A stretch of 64,000 nucleotides of DNA, from positions 1,984,001 through 2,048,000 of the forward strand of contig NZ_CP059491.1 in NCBI RefSeq assembly GCF_014041935.1, written 5' to 3'. The notes beneath the pieces were generated by a model. That model was given only the letters and a program-made list of their open reading frames with translations, searched no databases and was not told the DNA's origin. Shown in pieces: positions 46,388 to 56,539 of this stretch; the first letter of the stretch is position 1; each line of letters starts with the position of its first letter. This DNA comes from Gordonia jinghuaiqii (GTDB lineage: Bacteria; Actinomycetota; Actinomycetes; Mycobacteriales; Mycobacteriaceae). Both the position numbers and the translations under genes were made by a program.

Positions 46388-47218
46388 TTGAATACGAGCG
46401 GAAAGTCCAAGGCGTGGTGGTCGATCGCCAACATCCTGGTGATCCTGTACGCGCTCATCCCGCTGCTCTGGATCATCAGCTTGTCGTTCAAGCCGGCCAG
46501 CAGCGTGACCGACGGCAACTTCATCCCGACCGAGTTCACTCTCGACAACTACAAGAGCATCTTCGAGACCAGCGCCTTCACCTCGGCGCTCATCAACTCG
46601 ATCGGCGTCGGTCTCATCACCACCGTCATCGCGGTGCTCCTGGGCACCATGGCCGCCTATGCGGTGGCCCGCCTGGAGTTCCCCGGCAAGAAGGTCCTGA
46701 TCGGGGCCGCGTTGCTGATCGCGATGTTCCCCCAGATCTCGCTGGTGACCCCGCTGTTCAACATCGAGCGGCGTCTCGGGCTGTTCGACACGTGGCCCGG
46801 CCTGATCCTGCCGTACATCACCTTCGCCCTCCCGCTCGCGATCTACACGTTGTCGGCCTTCTTCCGCGAGATCCCGTGGGAGCTGGAGAAGGCGGCCAAG
46901 ATGGACGGCGCCACCCCGTGGCAGGCCTTCCGCAAGGTCATCGCGCCGCTCGCCGCTCCCGGCGTCGTGACAGCGGCCATCCTGGTGTTCATCTTCGCCT
47001 GGAACGACCTGCTCCTGGCCCTGTCGCTGACATCGACCGAACGCGCGATCACCGCCCCGGTGGCCATCGCGAACTTCACCGGTAGCTCTCAGTTCACCGA
47101 ACCCACCGGCTCGATCTCGGCGGCCGCGGTGGTCATCACCATCCCCATCATCATCTTCGTGCTCTTCTTCCAACGTCGAATCGTGGCCGGTCTCACCTCC
47201 GGCGCCGTGAAGGGATAA
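46388..47218 (+). CDS. sugB: Trehalose ABC transporter permease SugB
   Basis: 276 residues, MalG-type permease with six membrane helices and the EAA loop [23 protein letters not shown]. It pairs with SugA to form the trehalose channel. The TTG at 46388 is chosen because GGGGAGG lies 9-15 nt upstream; longer readings overlap sugA. Only 3 bp separate it from sugC. Confidence 0.94.
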   Translation: MNTSGKSKAWWSIANILVILYALIPLLWIISLSFKPASSVTDGNFIPTEFTLDNYKSIFETSAFTSALINSIGVGLITTVIAVLLGTMAAYAVARLEFPGKKVLIGAALLIAMFPQISLVTPLFNIERRLGLFDTWPGLILPYITFALPLAIYTLSAFFREIPWELEKAAKMDGATPWQAFRKVIAPLAAPGVVTAAILVFIFAWNDLLLALSLTSTERAITAPVAIANFTGSSQFTEPTGSISAAAVVITIPIIIFVLFFQRRIVAGLTSGAVKG

Positions 47219-47221
47219 CCC

Positions 47222-48397
<1,176 letters not shown>

Positions 48398-48407
48398 TTC
48401 GCGCGGG

Positions 48408-49262
48408 TCAGCGCCGCCGCCGGGAGTGGTCGAGGAGTTCGTCGAAGACGTGCTCGTCCCAGATGTGCCTGCGCACCAGCCGGTATCGTTCGCACGCGAC
48501 CCACAGGTAGAGTTCGGCGTCGCTGTCGAGGTCGGGCCGGATGCCGGCCCGGCGTGCCATGCGCACCACGGGCAGGAACTCCTCGCCGAACCACCGGCGG
48601 CCCACCTCGGTGCGGCTGAGGAATTCGCCGATCTCCTGACTCAGCCGGAATCCCCACGCCTCGACGTTCTCGGCGAGTTCGGCGTAGTCGAAGGGATCGA
48701 CGAGCCGGATCGCCTCGGCCTGCGAACCGGTCAGCGGCACCCGCGACAGGAACAGGCGTCGATGGTCCTTGAGGATCAGGTCCGACGGCGCGTTGATGCC
48801 CTCGGGGGAGATCCGGGTGTGGATCTCGGTGACGTAGGCGTCGATGGTGACGTGGTTGCGGGCGATGGCTATCGACACCCGGTGATGGCCGTCGATGACG
48901 AAGTGCATGGAGCCGATGCGGTACAGCTGGACCGGCGGCACCGATTCGCCGCGTCGCTGTGCGGCGGCGAGACGCTGCCAGCGTTCGCGGACACGTGAGG
49001 ACTTGGGCCGGAAGTAGCGGTCGAAATCCTTGGTGCGGTCGACACTTCCGACGATCGAGGCCACCTCGACCACCTGGAGCCCCAGGAAGGTCTCACCGGT
49101 GCGGCCGAGCGCGGCGACCACCTCGTCGAACGGCAGGATCGTGTTGACGTCGGCGGGTTGCCGCATGAACCACTGTGCGAGACGGGCGCGTTCGGCCTGA
49201 CGCCGCAGCCGGGCGAAATCGTTCTCGGCGTCGGCGTCGGGAAAGCCGGTGTCACGCGCCAT
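48408..49262 (-). CDS. ParB N-terminal-like domain protein
   Basis: 284 residues. The recognisable part is a ParB/sulfiredoxin-like fold with YRIGSMHFVIDGHHRVSIA, the IDGHHR box at 123-128, preceded by LQVVEVASIVGSVDRTKDFDRYF. There is no ParB helix-turn-helix or dimerisation domain, so it is not the chromosome-partitioning ParB. ParB-like folds can bind and hydrolyse CTP or nucleic acids; activity here is unknown. The start overlaps the metallophosphoesterase 3' end by 11 bp, so the two are co-expressed. Confidence 0.8.
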   Translation of the reverse strand: MARDTGFPDADAENDFARLRRQAERARLAQWFMRQPADVNTILPFDEVVAALGRTGETFLGLQVVEVASIVGSVDRTKDFDRYFRPKSSRVRERWQRLAAAQRRGESVPPVQLYRIGSMHFVIDGHHRVSIAIARNHVTIDAYVTEIHTRISPEGINAPSDLILKDHRRLFLSRVPLTGSQAEAIRLVDPFDYAELAENVEAWGFRLSQEIGEFLSRTEVGRRWFGEEFLPVVRMARRAGIRPDLDSDAELYLWVACERYRLVRRHIWDEHVFDELLDHSRRRR

Positions 49263-49941
49263 GTCTCCGCCTCACGATGTCTATGTCCCGGGTCGCCGGA
49301 TCGATGTCGAACTGGCAGTACCCGACCACGTTCATCGACGTCGTCGACTCACCGATCGGCAGATCCTCGGGCCGGGTGCCGTACGGATGGACGTGGCCGT
49401 GTACGAGCACCGCCGGTTTCAGTGACCGCACCAGCGGGTGGAAACAGTCGAAACCGCGGTGGGGGGCGTCGTCACCGTCGCCGACCCCGCGTGCCGGGCT
49501 GTGCGTCAGGAGTATGTGCGGGCGCGCGGTGTTGCGCAGCGCGGCGGTGCAGCGCAACCGCATCGATCGGAGCCGCTGCTGGGTGTCGGTGTACTGGTTG
49601 GTGCCGTCGTTGTAGCGGCGGGAACCGCCGAGACCGCTGATGCGCAGACCCGCGACGGTCACCGTCCGTCCGTCCGCGTTGATCGCGCCGCGCGGTCCGG
49701 GGTCGGCGCTGGGGAGTCCGGCGCGGGTCCAGCCGGTGCGTCCGCGCCGGTACCCGCGCAGGTCGCGGTCGTGGTTGCCCGGCACGAAGACGCACGGCGC
49801 ATCGCACAGCGACGAGAGGATCTCCAGGTAGTCGAACGGCAGGTCGCCGGCGCCGAGGATGAGGTCTGGCCGGGCGTCGATCCCGACTCCGTAGGTGAGA
49901 GAGTCCACCACCTCATCGGCGACCGCGAGAACCCGAACCAT
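49252..49941 (-). CDS. Calcineurin-like metallophosphoesterase
   Basis: 229 residues. Metal-binding motifs are GD at 32-33 (LGAGDLP), GNHD at 55-58, LLTHSPA near 144 and HGHVH near 182. The first motif, normally DxH, reads VADEV, so the usual histidine metal ligand is missing; I believe related proteins in other bacteria share this change. It would cleave a phosphoester or nucleotide of unknown identity. It is the first gene of the pair with the ParB-like protein and diverges from the SUFU-domain gene. Confidence 0.85.
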   Translation of the reverse strand: MVRVLAVADEVVDSLTYGVGIDARPDLILGAGDLPFDYLEILSSLCDAPCVFVPGNHDRDLRGYRRGRTGWTRAGLPSADPGPRGAINADGRTVTVAGLRISGLGGSRRYNDGTNQYTDTQQRLRSMRLRCTAALRNTARPHILLTHSPARGVGDGDDAPHRGFDCFHPLVRSLKPAVLVHGHVHPYGTRPEDLPIGESTTSMNVVGYCQFDIDPATRDIDIVRRRHGA

Positions 49942-49999
49942 CAGACCAGGCTAGATGAGCCTGCGAGGCAGGCGCAGCGGGTCGACTAGCCTGGCAGGG

Positions 50000-50638
50000 G
50001 TGAGTGACGTGGTGACCGAGGTCGTCGGGCGGTACCTGAAGGAACGGCTGGGAGTCGATCCGCAACGGGCGTCGGTGACGTTCCTGGGGGTCGAACCGAT
50101 CGATGTCCTGCGTTTCGCCGCCGTCGAGACCCCCGCCGTCGATACCCCCGCAGGCGAGATCCCCGCCGTCGATGCCCTGCCCGCCGGCCAGGTGCTCTAT
50201 GTGACGTCGGGGTGCGCCCGGCACCCGATGGCCGACCCGACCGATCTGCACGCCGATCCGGTGCGGGGCCCGCGAGCCGAACTCGTGGTCCGTATGCGCG
50301 CGGGCGTCCCGCTGCCCGGTCTGCACAAGAGGATGGCGACGATGGCCGCGGCGCCCGCCGTCGAGGGCCTCATCCTCGCCGCCGATGCCCTCGTGGATCT
50401 CGGTGAGCCGCTGTGGGACGGGGCCGCGTTCACGGCCGTGTTGCTCGAGGCGGACGATCTCGGCGAGATCGTGTTGCCCGAGCCGATGGACCCGGTCCGG
50501 ATGCTGCGCGCGGTACCCATCACCGCCAACGAGGCGGCCTGGGTACGGCTGAAAGGGGCGGACGCGCTGCGCGACGCGTGGCGCGAGGCCGGTATCGACG
50601 TGACCCGGCCGGATCGGGCTGCCGCCACCCCGAGCTGA
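50000..50638 (+). CDS. Suppressor-of-fused (SUFU) domain protein
   Basis: 212 residues matching the bacterial SUFU fold: VTEVVGRYLKERLGVDP at the start, VLYVTSGCARHPM and RAELVVRMRAG in the core, LWDGAAFTAVLLEADD and MDPVRMLRAVPITANEAAWVRLKG toward the end. A repetitive insert rich in TPA/IPAVD lies at about 38-55. Bacterial SUFU domains are often immunity proteins for secreted toxins, or of unknown role; no toxin gene is adjacent. Start is GTG 50000, after CAGGGG. Confidence 0.82.
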   Translation: MSDVVTEVVGRYLKERLGVDPQRASVTFLGVEPIDVLRFAAVETPAVDTPAGEIPAVDALPAGQVLYVTSGCARHPMADPTDLHADPVRGPRAELVVRMRAGVPLPGLHKRMATMAAAPAVEGLILAADALVDLGEPLWDGAAFTAVLLEADDLGEIVLPEPMDPVRMLRAVPITANEAAWVRLKGADALRDAWREAGIDVTRPDRAAATPS

Positions 50639-50746
50639 TGTCGACGTGTAGCGACACAGATGTAGAGGCACAGATGTAGGCGACACCGATGCGCAGAGGT
50701 TTCGGAACGAAGCCCCGAGGGAACGATTGAGCACGGGGAAGCGCGG

Positions 50747-50776
50747 CTTCCCAGGAGACTCCAGTGGTCTGGGAAG
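50747..50776. terminator. Hairpin between the SUFU and methyltransferase genes
   Basis: CTTCCCAG and CTGGGAAG form a perfect 8-bp stem around a 14-nt loop that can pair further (ACTCCAGT). It lies 108 bp after the SUFU stop and 64 bp before the methyltransferase start, with no U-tract. It may be a terminator or a leader structure. Confidence 0.35.
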
Positions 50777-50839
50777 GGTAGGGCGCATGATTTCACTCGC
50801 AGCGGCAAGCATCGGTTCGACGGTCCGGCGGTGGTGGGC

Positions 50840-51571
50840 GTGACGCTGATCTCGGAGTCGCGGACCCCGGTGTCGGGATCGTCGACGATCACCGGTTCCG
50901 ACCTCGACGTCTACCTCCCGCAGCAGGACACGGAGCTGCTGATCGACGTGGTGCGTGCGCAGGGAGTCGCCGGCTCACGTGTCGTGGATCTGTGTACCGG
51001 TAGCGGAGCGATCGCGATCGCCGCGGCCGGAATGGGTGCCGCCGAGGTCACCGCCGTCGACGCCTCGGCGGACGCGGTCGCCTACGCGCGCCGCGCGGCC
51101 GCCGACGCCGGGGTCTCGGTGAACGTCCGGCAGGGCGATCTGGCCATGCATGTGGGTCGCTACGACGTCGTCACCTGCAATCCCCCCTATGTCCCCACCC
51201 CGCCGGTCACCGACGCCGACCTTCATCCGGCGGGACCCTCGCATGCGTGGGACGCCGGCGTCGACGGACGCGCGGTGCTCGACCCGCTGTGCGCGCACGT
51301 CCCGGAGCTGCTCGTCCCCGGCGGTGTGCTGCTGCTGGTGCACTCGGAGTTCGCCGACGCGGAGGCCTCGCTGCAGGCGTTGCGCGACGGCGGGCTGACG
51401 GCCGAGGTCGTCGCGGAGAAGTTCATCCCGTTCGGTCCGGTGCTGAGCGCACGCGCGGAATGGCTCGAAGGGCTCGGACTGCTGGAGCCGGGACGACGGG
51501 TCGAGCGGCTGGTGGCGATCGCCGCTGTCGCGCCCAGCGCAGGCAGCGGCACCGACGGGAACCTCCGGTGA
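50840..51571 (+). CDS. HemK/PrmC-like class I methyltransferase
   Basis: 243 residues. The SAM-binding motif VVDLCTGSGAIAI is at 48-60, and the Asn-Pro-Pro-Tyr catalytic motif at 114-117 (TCNPPYVP) marks N-methyltransferases acting on glutamine or adenine amides. The N-terminal helical domain of PrmC is absent, which resembles the HemK2/Mtq2-type subgroup. Alternative GTG starts lie at 50831 and 50834. It is followed 16 bp later by the CDGSH gene, suggesting a shared operon. Confidence 0.87.
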   Translation: MTLISESRTPVSGSSTITGSDLDVYLPQQDTELLIDVVRAQGVAGSRVVDLCTGSGAIAIAAAGMGAAEVTAVDASADAVAYARRAAADAGVSVNVRQGDLAMHVGRYDVVTCNPPYVPTPPVTDADLHPAGPSHAWDAGVDGRAVLDPLCAHVPELLVPGGVLLLVHSEFADAEASLQALRDGGLTAEVVAEKFIPFGPVLSARAEWLEGLGLLEPGRRVERLVAIAAVAPSAGSGTDGNLR

Positions 51572-51587
51572 CGCGGGGAGGACGCAG

Positions 51588-51821
51588 GTGACGACCGGAG
51601 AATCGATCGCGCAGGAGCCGCCGACCGGGAAGCGGACCGGGGTGCGCGTGGTCCGCGGAGGGCCGGTACTCGTCGAGGGGCCGGTCGACATCGAGCTGCC
51701 CGACGGCACCCGCGTGCAGTCCGACCGCTTCATGGTCGCGGTCTGCGCCTGCGGCCGCAGCAAGACCTATCCGCTGTGCGATACCAGCCACCGCAGACGC
51801 AGGCGGCGCCCGGCCGACTAG
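51588..51821 (+). CDS. CDGSH-type iron-sulfur protein
   Basis: 77 residues. The C-terminal half holds the CDGSH cluster motif with ligands C53, C55, C64 and H68 (VCACGRSKTYPLCDTSH), giving a 3Cys-1His 2Fe-2S site. The N-terminal part is a small beta-rich segment with GPVDIELPDGTRVQSDRFMVAVC. Such clusters are redox- and pH-labile and may serve electron or cluster transfer. GTG 51588 starts just after the methyltransferase gene. A basic RRRRR tail ends the protein. Confidence 0.9.
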   Translation: MTTGESIAQEPPTGKRTGVRVVRGGPVLVEGPVDIELPDGTRVQSDRFMVAVCACGRSKTYPLCDTSHRRRRRRPAD

Positions 51822-51833
51822 CTCCGGGCGCCC

Positions 51834-52877
51834 TCAGATACCCGGGAAGGCGCTCTCGCCGCGCTCCCAGGCCGCCATCACGTGCCGTTCCAGGGCGTCT
51901 TCGACGAACAGGAACGCGCGGATGCCGAAGATCACGTCGACCTCGGTGTCCGGCTCGGACCGGATCAGGTCGCCGACGACGTCGGTGCGCAGGATCTGCT
52001 CGTGGACGGCGTCGGCCTCGACGTGCTCGCGGTAGAAGTGGCGGCACTCCTCGGGAGCGTCGAGCCGTTCCAGGCCGGCCAGCAAGCGTTGCGACCCGGG
52101 TGACGAGGTGATCTCGGTGGCCGCGAGGTGACCGACCGCGGCACCGCGGTACCGACGGTGCAGGCCGAACAGCGACATGAGGTTGACCGGCGTCAATGCC
52201 ACCCCGGGCACGGTGTCGAGGTAGCCGAGGTAGTCGGCGGAGAGGTCCGACGCGCGCAGCAGGTCGGCGAAGAGTTCCTGGTGCACCGCATCTCCGCGAC
52301 CGCCGCCGAACTCGTCGAACTCCACTGCCACGAAGGCGGCCTTCGCGTGTCCGCGCAGGCGCGGGATCGCCCACGCGTGCGGATCGGCCTCCTTGAGGTG
52401 ATAGAGGGATCGCAGGGCGAACATCTGCCGGTACTGCTCCCACGTCCCCGTGTCCCGGAGATGGTACGAGGCGCCCTCGCCGTCGGGGTTCTCGATGCAC
52501 AACTCGTCCATCTCGTGCCCGGCGGTGTCCTCCTCGCCGGCCGCGGGGACGTCTCGGTCCAGCGCGGCGAGGAAACGGCGTTCGAGTTCGGCGCGCACCG
52601 CCAGCAACGCCGGATGCCATTCCCAGGTGACGTCCGCGTCGGCGAATCCCACGTAGTGCATCTCGTAACAGACGTAGAGCGCCAATTGCAGGTCGTCGCC
52701 GTAGGGGTCGGCCTCGGACACGTGGCCGGTGATCTCGGACCGGGCCGGGGCGTCGGGGTCGGATCGGAGCAGTTCGATCACGGCCTGCGACAACGGGCCG
52801 CGCGCACCCGGAAGATCCGGTCGCCGCAGCACCGCGCCGCGCGTCGGCGTGTGGTCGACGATCATCTCTGCTGACAC
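51834..52877 (-). CDS. Heme-oxygenase-like diiron protein (iron-containing redox enzyme family)
   Basis: 347 residues of the Haem_oxygenas_2/HDO type. Candidate metal ligands are E186 (AVEFDEFGGGRGDAVH), H199, and a second cluster EECRHFYREHVEADAVHEQ with H285, E287, D289 and H292. Known HDO enzymes catalyse oxidative decarboxylation, N-oxygenation or C-C cleavage with O2. The substrate is unknown. GTG 52877 follows AGGAGG with an 8-nt spacer; ATG 52865 is a shorter option. It converges on the CDGSH gene with 12 bp between stops. Confidence 0.82.
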   Translation of the reverse strand: MSAEMIVDHTPTRGAVLRRPDLPGARGPLSQAVIELLRSDPDAPARSEITGHVSEADPYGDDLQLALYVCYEMHYVGFADADVTWEWHPALLAVRAELERRFLAALDRDVPAAGEEDTAGHEMDELCIENPDGEGASYHLRDTGTWEQYRQMFALRSLYHLKEADPHAWAIPRLRGHAKAAFVAVEFDEFGGGRGDAVHQELFADLLRASDLSADYLGYLDTVPGVALTPVNLMSLFGLHRRYRGAAVGHLAATEITSSPGSQRLLAGLERLDAPEECRHFYREHVEADAVHEQILRTDVVGDLIRSEPDTEVDVIFGIRAFLFVEDALERHVMAAWERGESAFPGI

Positions 52878-53023
52878 CAGGTGTCCTCCTGTCGCTTTCC
52901 GCGGATCGTTCTCGTGCTGAATCGTCCGCGGCTGTGTCCCCCGGGTAGCCGAAACCGGCGGCGGGCAAACGCACCACCCCGAAGGTGTGATCGTCCTCCC
53001 AGGATATGGCAGGTCTGCGGAAC

Positions 53024-53665
53024 TCAGCCGAGCCCGGCCCGCAGCTCGTCGTCGAGCGAGGCGCGGACGAGTGCGGCGGCGAGCACCTCGGGCCGTCCGC
53101 CGGCGAGACCGGCGAGTTCGTCCGGATCGTCGGGGAGTCCGAGGTCCCGTGCCGCGGACAGCGCGCGCTTGTCGAAATGCGGCGCCACCCAGTTCCACAC
53201 CGACTGGACCTCGCGCAGGAAGATGTCGGCGCCGACCGGGCCGATGCCGGTGAACTCCTGCAACGACTTCGCCGCGCGGGTGGCGTCGGAGTCGGCCGCA
53301 CGCGCCAGTTCGCGGAGGTCGCCGTGGTAGTCGTCGAGGACTTTTCGCCCGGCCTGCACGAGCCGGGTGGCGGTGCTCTCGTCGTAGCGGACGTAACGCC
53401 CGCGGCCCAGGGCCGCGACCAGGCTCTGCCGGTGGGCGTGGGCCATCTTCTCCGGGGTGCGGAAACCGGCGGCGAACAGCTCACGGGCGGCGGCCACCGC
53501 GATGCCGGCCGAGATCCGGGTACTCAGCAACAGCGCCAGTACGAGGAGTTCGAACAACGGTGCCGGGGTGTCCTTCAGCGCGATCCCGGCTTCGTCGGCA
53601 TAGGTGCGTCCGGCGCGGTCCAGCAACGTCGAGACGATCTGCGTCGCGTCGTGGTCGCGGGTCAT
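53024..53665 (-). CDS. Endonuclease III-like helix-hairpin-helix protein
   Basis: 213 residues of the HhH-GPD superfamily. The hairpin is FTGIGPVGADIF at 138-149 and the catalytic aspartate is probably D165 (APHFDKR). The lysine of bifunctional endonuclease III is replaced (GPVGAD) and there is no cysteine at all, so no 4Fe-4S cluster. It may be a monofunctional DNA glycosylase or have lost activity. It lies upstream of the diiron-protein gene on the same strand, 146 bp away. Confidence 0.8.
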   Translation of the reverse strand: MTRDHDATQIVSTLLDRAGRTYADEAGIALKDTPAPLFELLVLALLLSTRISAGIAVAAARELFAAGFRTPEKMAHAHRQSLVAALGRGRYVRYDESTATRLVQAGRKVLDDYHGDLRELARAADSDATRAAKSLQEFTGIGPVGADIFLREVQSVWNWVAPHFDKRALSAARDLGLPDDPDELAGLAGGRPEVLAAALVRASLDDELRAGLG

Positions 53666-53738
53666 CGAAAGCCCTTCTCGTCGCGGGTCAGGTCGTCGGG
53701 TCAGGGGCGTCGCGGTCGCGGGTTGTCGCAGGCCGGCC

Positions 53739-54824
53739 TCACAGCCAGTGGCTGCGGCGGAAGACCACGAACAACAGGGTGCACAAGGAGACCAGGACGC
53801 CGAGGACCACGGGGTAACCCCAGGGCTGGTGCAGCTCGGGCATGTGGTCGAAATTCATGCCGTAGATGCCGGCGACCATGGTCGGCACCGCGGCGATCGC
53901 CACCCATGCAGAGATCTTGCGCATGTCGGTGGACTGCTGGATACCGACCTTCGCCGCGGCCGCCTGCAGCAGTGAGATGAGCAGGTCGTCGTATTCCAGT
54001 ACCCGGTCGATGACGGTGGTGAGATGGTCGGCGACATCGCGGAAGTGACGGCGGATCTCTTTGGGCACCAAGGGGTTACCGCTGGCGGTGAGGCTCTGTA
54101 ACGGGGCTGTCAGCGGGGTGACCGCACGGCGGAGCTCGAGCACCTCGCGACGCAGGACATAGACCGGGTCGATGTCGAGCGAGTGACTCTGCCTGCCGAA
54201 GACGGCCTCCTCGATCGCGGCGACGTCGACGTCCATCCGGTCGGTCACCGCGAGGTAGCTGTCGACGACCTTGTCGGCGATGGCGTGCAACACCGCGGTG
54301 GGACCGAGCGCGAGTCGGTCGGGCATGCTCTCGAGGCGACGCCGCAGCTCCGACAGCTCGGTGTGCTCGCCATGACGCACCGTCAGGACGAAGTCGGGGC
54401 CGACGAAGATCATGATCTCGCCGGTCTCGACCACCTCGCTGGCCTTGACCATCGAGTCGTGCTCGACATAGGCCACCGTGCGCAGCACCAGGAACTGGGT
54501 GTCGTCGTACACCTCGAGCTTCGGCCGCTGATGAGCGTGCACGGCGTCTTCGACGACGAGTTCGTGGAGACCGAATGTCGCGCCAACATCGGCCATCTGC
54601 GCGTCGTCGGGGGCGTGCAGTCCGACCCACACGAAACCCTCACCGGTCTCGCGGACCCGCTCGAGCCCCTCGGCGTAGCCGACACGTCCGGGTTCTCGGT
54701 GGCCGTTGACATAGATCGCGGAGTCCACGACCGCCCGGGCCACGGGCACACGGAGTTGAGGCAGCGGGCGCCGCTCGCGGCGCGGGGGGAGGCCGCGTGG
54801 ACCGGGCCGGGGGATCGAGGACAC
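53739..54824 (-). CDS. corA: CorA-type magnesium/cobalt transporter
   Basis: 361 residues: a large cytoplasmic funnel domain followed by two C-terminal membrane helices. The first ends in the CorA selectivity motif GMN (GIYGMNFDHMPE) and the second precedes a short basic tail (RRSHWL). Homologue of Rv1239c, in the same position after sugC but separated by the accessory genes described above. Start is GTG 54824. It diverges from marC with 39 bp between the starts. Confidence 0.94.
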   Translation of the reverse strand: MSSIPRPGPRGLPPRRERRPLPQLRVPVARAVVDSAIYVNGHREPGRVGYAEGLERVRETGEGFVWVGLHAPDDAQMADVGATFGLHELVVEDAVHAHQRPKLEVYDDTQFLVLRTVAYVEHDSMVKASEVVETGEIMIFVGPDFVLTVRHGEHTELSELRRRLESMPDRLALGPTAVLHAIADKVVDSYLAVTDRMDVDVAAIEEAVFGRQSHSLDIDPVYVLRREVLELRRAVTPLTAPLQSLTASGNPLVPKEIRRHFRDVADHLTTVIDRVLEYDDLLISLLQAAAAKVGIQQSTDMRKISAWVAIAAVPTMVAGIYGMNFDHMPELHQPWGYPVVLGVLVSLCTLLFVVFRRSHWL

Positions 54825-54863
54825 GGTTGCCGATCGTACCCGCGGCCCTCGTACAATCCCGAG

Positions 54864-55484
54864 GTGTCCTTCGACGTCACCGTGTACACGACCACGTTGA
54901 TCACGCTGATCGTCATCATGGACCCGCCCGGTCAGATCCCGATGTTCCTCAGCCTGGTCGGTCAGCGATCACCCGAGTACCGCCGCCGTGCGGCGTGGCA
55001 GGCGCCCATGGTGAGTCTGCTGGTGATCAGCGTGTTCGCGATCGGCGGCAAGGCGATCCTGAGCTATCTGCACATCGGCATCCCCGCCCTCCAGGGCGCG
55101 GGCGGACTGCTGCTGTTGCTCGTGGCGCTGCAGTTGCTGACCGGCCTGGGCAATGTCGGCGATCCCAAGGCCTCCGACGACGTCAACGTCGCACTCGTCC
55201 CGCTGGGTACCCCGCTGCTCGCGGGGCCGGGCGCCATCGCGGCGGTCATCGTGCAGGTCAGTGCCGTCGACGGCGGGGCAGGCGGTTATCTGGCCATCGC
55301 CGCGGCGATCATCAGCGTGCATCTGGTGGTGATGCTGGTGCTGCGGTATGCGACGGCCCTGATCCGCGTTCTCGGTGTCGGCGGCATCACCCTGCTGGCG
55401 AAGATCGCCGGTCTGTTGCTCGCCGCGATCGCGGTGCAGCTCATCGCCGACTCCGTGATGGGCTTCGTCGCCGAGGGCGCGTGA
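54864..55484 (+). CDS. MarC-family integral membrane protein
   Basis: 206 residues with six predicted membrane helices. The MarC/UPF0056 signatures IMDPPGQIPMFLSLV near the start and LVPLGTPLLAGPGAIAAVI in the middle are present. The family is widespread and its function is not settled. GTG 54864 is the likely start; it is divergent from corA. Confidence 0.88.
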   Translation: MSFDVTVYTTTLITLIVIMDPPGQIPMFLSLVGQRSPEYRRRAAWQAPMVSLLVISVFAIGGKAILSYLHIGIPALQGAGGLLLLLVALQLLTGLGNVGDPKASDDVNVALVPLGTPLLAGPGAIAAVIVQVSAVDGGAGGYLAIAAAIISVHLVVMLVLRYATALIRVLGVGGITLLAKIAGLLLAAIAVQLIADSVMGFVAEGA

Positions 55485-55533
55485 GCCCTCGAGTGCCGGG
55501 CACTGTCGGTCGAGGGGCGGCTACGGTGGCAGG

Positions 55534-56502
55534 GTGCGAAAACGTCTCGTCGGCAAACGACTTGTCGCGGTGGCCGGACTGCTCCTCGTGCTGGCGGTGG
55601 TGATCGCCGGTTGCACCGACGACACCCCGGCGCCCCGGGGGATCGTGATCGGTTCGTCCGAACAGCCCGCAATGCGGGTGATGGCCGAGGTGTACGCCGG
55701 CGCGCTACGGAACTCGGGCACACTCGTCTTCGCCGACCAGCTCAGGGGGGACGACGCCGAACTCCTCGACGAGATGGACCGCGCCGCGCTCGACCTGTTC
55801 CCGGCCTTCACCGGCGACCTGCTGTCGCTGCTGGCGCCGTCGTCGACCGCGGTCACCGCCACCGACGTCTACCACGACCTGAACCGTTCTCTGCCCCAGG
55901 GGGTTTCGGTCGGCGATGAAACCCCGGTATCGGCGGCCCCGCAGATCTTCGTCGCGACGTCACTGGCCGGGAGCGTCGACGCCACCGACCTCGAGGACTG
56001 TTCCCGCCTGCCGGCGGGCCTGCCGGTCGTCGCGGTCGACACCCCTGCGGAGTCGACGCTGCGTGCATTCGCCGCCGCGGGTTGCGCTTTCGGTCCGGTC
56101 GAGACGGTCGCGAGCACCGAGGACGTTCTCCGTCGCGCATCCGGAGGTGCCGCGGTCGGTCTGCTCACCCCGCTCGACCTTGCCGGCGAGGACGCCGAAG
56201 GCGCGTCGTCAGAGGTTCAGGCCCTGCGCAACTCGGCCGGGGGTGGCGCTTCGGCCGACAACCCGCCCACCGGTGCGCCGGCCACTGAAGCCGTACGGCC
56301 GGCGGACCGGTCGGGCCCGCGCGCCGAGGTTCTCGTCCCGGTGTTCCGGTCCGCGGCGTTCGGCCGCGAACAGGTCAAGACGATGAACAAGGTCGCCGGC
56401 GAGATCACCACCGCCGACCTGGCCACCATGGCCAGCCGCGTCGAGGCGGGTGCGGACCCACGGGACGTGGCCCTGAAGTGGCTCGGGGAGCACGGACTCT
56501 AG
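55534..56502 (+). CDS. ProX-like (OpuAC) substrate-binding lipoprotein
   Basis: 322 residues. Signal peptide with lipobox VIAGC, lipidated C27. The mature protein follows the glycine-betaine-binding OpuAC family: VIGSSEQPAMRVMAEVYAGALRNSG near the start, DLFPAFTGDLLSLL and TTADLATMASRVEAGADPRDVALKWLGEHGL at the end. An insert of low complexity (SAGGGASADNPPTGAP) lies around 235-250. No ABC permease or ATPase gene is nearby, so it is an orphan binding protein. Start is GTG 55534. Confidence 0.83.
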   Translation: MRKRLVGKRLVAVAGLLLVLAVVIAGCTDDTPAPRGIVIGSSEQPAMRVMAEVYAGALRNSGTLVFADQLRGDDAELLDEMDRAALDLFPAFTGDLLSLLAPSSTAVTATDVYHDLNRSLPQGVSVGDETPVSAAPQIFVATSLAGSVDATDLEDCSRLPAGLPVVAVDTPAESTLRAFAAAGCAFGPVETVASTEDVLRRASGGAAVGLLTPLDLAGEDAEGASSEVQALRNSAGGGASADNPPTGAPATEAVRPADRSGPRAEVLVPVFRSAAFGREQVKTMNKVAGEITTADLATMASRVEAGADPRDVALKWLGEHGL

Positions 56503-56539
56503 GGAGTCGCCGAGCCCGCGACCAGAGTCGCCACTGACT

